Origin: Herminiimonas sp.
GTDB taxonomy: Bacteria; Pseudomonadota; Gammaproteobacteria; Burkholderiales; Burkholderiaceae_D
Length of the DNA stretch: 34,189 nt
Assembly: GCA_028292315.1 (NCBI GenBank)
Contig: JAQGMO010000079.1
Coordinates: 1-34,189 of the forward strand
Reading direction: 5' to 3'
The notes under the pieces: generated by a model
Databases searched by the model: none
Told to the model about the DNA's origin: nothing
What the model saw: only the letters and a program-made list of their open reading frames with translations
Program-made: the position numbers and the translations under genes
Shown: piece by piece, positions 31,851 to 34,189 of the stretch
How the letters are laid out: each line of letters opens with the position of its first letter
Numbering within the stretch: position 1 is the first letter of the stretch

Positions 31851-33293
31851 TCAAATCACATACAGATCAACATATTCATTGACCGGCATCGCTTCCAGCC
31901 GCTCCTGGTCCAGCGAAACATCGAGAATACGCTGTTGCTGACGTGGTGGAAACTGGCGCGCCAGGTTGGTCCTGAATTTGTCTTCCAGCAGCGGAATGCC
32001 CTCGCGGCGCCGGCGCGCATGGCCGATCGGATACTCGACCACGATTTCATCGAGCTTGCCGCCGTCGTTGAATTCGAGCGTCAGGCCATTCGCGATCGAA
32101 CGTTTTTCCGGATCATGATAATCCCTGGTGAACGCCGGGTCCTCAACGCACAGGATCTTGTCGCGCAAGACATCGATGCGCTGGTCGACGGCGATATCGT
32201 CTTCATAGTCGGAAGCCGTCAGCCGGGCGTAGATCAGCGGCACCGCCACCATGTACTGGATGCAGTGGTCGCGGTCGGCCGGATTGTCGAGCGGACCTTT
32301 CTTGTCGATGATGCGCAGGCAAGCCTCATGGGTGCGGATCGTGATCTGCCTGATATCGTCCGCGGACTTGCCGGCCTCGGCCAGCTGCTTGTGCAGGATC
32401 ATGGCCGCTTCAACCGCGGTTTGCGCATGGAATTCGGCCGGAAACGAAATCTTGAACAGCACGTTTTCCATCACATAGCTTTCATACCCGCGCTGGAACT
32501 TGAAGGGCTGGCCCTTGAACAGCACATCGTAAAAGCCCCAGGTCCTGGCCGTCAGCACCGTGGGATAACCCATCTCGCCGGTCTTCGCCATCAGCGCCAG
32601 GCGTACCGCGCGCGAGGTGGCGTCGCCGGCCGCCCATGATTTGCGCGAACCGGTGTTCGGCGAATGGCGGTAGGTGCGCAGCGGCTGGCCATCGACCCAT
32701 GCCAGCGATACGGCATTGAGAATTTCCTCGCGCGACAGGCCAAGCATGTGCGCGACCACCGCGGTGGTCGCGACCTTGACCAGCACCACGTGGTCAAGGC
32801 CGACCTTGTTGAATGCGTTTTCAAGCGCGATACAGCCCTGGATTTCATGCCCCTTGATCATCGCGGTCAGCACATCCTTCATCGTCAGCGGCGGCTTGCC
32901 GGCGGCGACGGCGATGCGCGACAGCCAGTCGGCGGCCGCCAGGATGCCGCCCAGGTTGTCGGACGGATGGCCCCACTCGGCCGCCAGCCAGGTATCGTTG
33001 AAATCGAGCCAGCGGATCATGGCGCCGATGTTGAATGCGGCTTGCACCGGGTCAAGCTGGAACTGGGTGCCGGGGATCCTGGCGCCGTTAGGCACGATGG
33101 TTCCGGGAACGATCGGGCCCATCAGTTTTTTGCAGGCCGGATATTCCAGGGCTTCCAGCCCGCAGCCAAGCGTGTCGATCAGGCAGTTGCGCGCGGTCTC
33201 GTAAGCGAGCTTCGACTTGATTTCGTATTTGGTGACATAGTCGACGATATCGACCAGTACCTTATCCCATTCGGGACGCTTGGCGGTTTCCAT
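31851..33293 (-). CDS. prpD: MmgE/PrpD-family 2-methylcitrate dehydratase
   Basis: A 480-residue member of the MmgE/PrpD family, which dehydrates 2-methylcitrate in the methylcitrate cycle for propionate. Blocks typical of PrpD are [60 protein letters not shown] and PVTLKDVL-like GHEIQG. It lies 35 bp behind prpF. Where AcnD/PrpF does the same dehydration, PrpD is often kept beside it. The start has only a weak ribosome-binding site. Confidence 0.9.
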   Translation of the reverse strand: METAKRPEWDKVLVDIVDYVTKYEIKSKLAYETARNCLIDTLGCGLEALEYPACKKLMGPIVPGTIVPNGARIPGTQFQLDPVQAAFNIGAMIRWLDFNDTWLAAEWGHPSDNLGGILAAADWLSRIAVAAGKPPLTMKDVLTAMIKGHEIQGCIALENAFNKVGLDHVVLVKVATTAVVAHMLGLSREEILNAVSLAWVDGQPLRTYRHSPNTGSRKSWAAGDATSRAVRLALMAKTGEMGYPTVLTARTWGFYDVLFKGQPFKFQRGYESYVMENVLFKISFPAEFHAQTAVEAAMILHKQLAEAGKSADDIRQITIRTHEACLRIIDKKGPLDNPADRDHCIQYMVAVPLIYARLTASDYEDDIAVDQRIDVLRDKILCVEDPAFTRDYHDPEKRSIANGLTLEFNDGGKLDEIVVEYPIGHARRRREGIPLLEDKFRTNLARQFPPRQQQRILDVSLDQERLEAMPVNEYVDLYVI

Positions 33294-33327
33294 GCCAGAT
33301 CAGACATGAAATCCGGGGCGTCGTTCC

Positions 33328-34189
33328 TCAGAAGGCATCGCCGGGAACGCGTATCCATCCTTCCATCAACACGCGGGCGCTGCGGCTCATGATAGCCTTG
33401 GTCACTATCCATTCACCGTTTACCTGTGTGGCTTCCGCGCCGACACGCAGGACGCCGGATGGATGGCCGAAACGCACGGCATCGCGCGAGCGGCCGCCGG
33501 CGGCCAAACTTACCAGCGTGCCGGGAATCGCCGCCGCGGTGCCGATGGCAACCGCAGCAGTGCCCATCATGGCGTGATGCAGCTTGCCCATCGACAGTGC
33601 TCGCACCAGCAAGTCGATGTTTGACGCTTCGACCTGCTTGCCACTGGAGGCAACGTAGCCGGCCGGCCTGGCGACAAATGCGACCTTCGGCGTGTGCTGG
33701 CGCTTGTCGGCTTGCTCGAGATGCCTGATCAGGCCCATGCGCATCGCGCCATGGGCACGAATGGTTTCGAACATGGCCAGCGCCCTGGGATCGCCGTTGA
33801 TGGCGTCCTGTGACTCGGTGCCGGTGTAGCCTATGTCTTCCGCGTTGACGAAGATGGTTGGAATGCCGGCATTGATCATGGTTGCCTTGAGAATGCCGAC
33901 CCCGGGCACCTCGAGATCGTCGACCAGGTTACCGGTTGGGAACATCGCGCCGCCCGCGCCTTCTTCCTCCGCTGCCGGATCGATGAATTCCAGCTGCACT
34001 TCGGCCGCGGGGAAGGTGACGCCGTCGAGCTCGAAGTCGCCGGTTTCCTGGACTTCACCGTGCGTGACCGGGACGTGGGCGATGATGGTCTTGCCGATGT
34101 TGGCCTGCCAGATTCGGATGGTGGCGACGCCGTCGCGCGGCAGTTTTTCGGGGGCGATCAAGCCTGAGGCGATCGCGAACGGACCCACC
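33328..34189 (-). CDS. prpF: 2-Methylaconitate isomerase PrpF, 5' part outside the window
   Basis: The C-terminal 286 residues or so of PrpF, a protein of the diaminopimelate-epimerase fold. Usual length is about 395 residues, so roughly the first quarter is missing beyond the window edge; the GTG at 34188 is not the real start. Seen blocks are VGPFAIASGLI, TVRIWQ-like TIRIWQANIGKTI, TFPAAEVQLEFIDPAAEEEG and FVNAEDIGYTG. It converts trans- to cis-2-methylaconitate, or the related isomer made by AcnD, so that the normal aconitase can continue. Its presence predicts acnD, prpC and prpB just outside the window. Confidence 0.9.
   Translation of the reverse strand, partial: VGPFAIASGLIAPEKLPRDGVATIRIWQANIGKTIIAHVPVTHGEVQETGDFELDGVTFPAAEVQLEFIDPAAEEEGAGGAMFPTGNLVDDLEVPGVGILKATMINAGIPTIFVNAEDIGYTGTESQDAINGDPRALAMFETIRAHGAMRMGLIRHLEQADKRQHTPKVAFVARPAGYVASSGKQVEASNIDLLVRALSMGKLHHAMMGTAAVAIGTAAAIPGTLVSLAAGGRSRDAVRFGHPSGVLRVGAEATQVNGEWIVTKAIMSRSARVLMEGWIRVPGDAF

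Overview
The window reads as chromosomal DNA of a GC-rich betaproteobacterium. The sulfate-assimilation operon (TSUP permease, cysI, DUF934, cysH, cysD, cysN, SUMT), the lptF-lptG / pepA divergence, the AcnD/PrpF type of propionate catabolism and the many Bug/TTT and LysR genes all point to Burkholderiales, most likely near Oxalobacteraceae. The family-level placement is inference from gene content, not from a marker gene. Coding density is high and no rRNA, tRNA or CRISPR array was seen.

Layout. (1) 1-1.55 kb: a family III CoA-transferase resembling mesaconyl-CoA C1-C4 CoA transferase (Mct), with a decayed IS3-type transposase tail upstream of it. (2) 1.7-5.3 kb: a phnD-phnC-phnE-phnE ABC importer for a phosphonate- or phosphite-like anion, with a strong hairpin plus T-run between the binding protein and the ATPase. 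(3) 5.3-6.0 kb: a Phd/PIN (VapBC-like) toxin-antitoxin pair behind a clear palindromic operator. (4) 6.0-8.4 kb, minus strand: a cysB-type regulator whose stop overlaps a HAD phosphatase, which overlaps a methyltransferase. (5) 8.6-15.4 kb, plus strand: the sulfur-assimilation operon. CysDN activates sulfate to APS, CysH has the four-cysteine APS reductase signature, CysI reduces sulfite, and SUMT supplies siroheme precursor. A single-domain CbiX-type chelatase faces this operon and could insert the metal. (6) 15.5-18.2 kb, minus strand: cbiX, lptG and lptF, the last two for LPS export; pepA leaves divergently and ends in a textbook terminator.

(7) 19.9-24.0 kb: a LysR regulator divergent from a malate/L-lactate-type dehydrogenase, followed by a family-3 solute-binding protein with no signal peptide and a Bug-type (TTT) periplasmic binding protein. 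(8) 24.1-26.6 kb: a second LysR gene divergent from a DHA2-type MFS exporter that is broken by one in-frame TGA. (9) 26.8-29.1 kb: exodeoxyribonuclease III, a palindrome-rich gap, then an operon of two exported methionine sulfoxide reductases (msrB, msrA). (10) 29.1-29.85 kb: a small uncharacterised gene and two decayed gene pieces, one of which is a broken copy of the small gene. (11) 29.86-34.19 kb, minus strand: prpF (cut by the window edge), prpD and prpE of the methylcitrate cycle, with a terminator between prpD and prpE.

No wholly new defence or mobile system was evident. The points most worth a second look are the DUF934 protein in a sulfite-reductase operon that lacks a CysJ reductase, the exported MsrB/MsrA pair, the signal-less binding protein, the MFS gene with a single nonsense codon, the 17-bp perfect inverted repeat at its 3' end, and the dense palindromes upstream of msrB.
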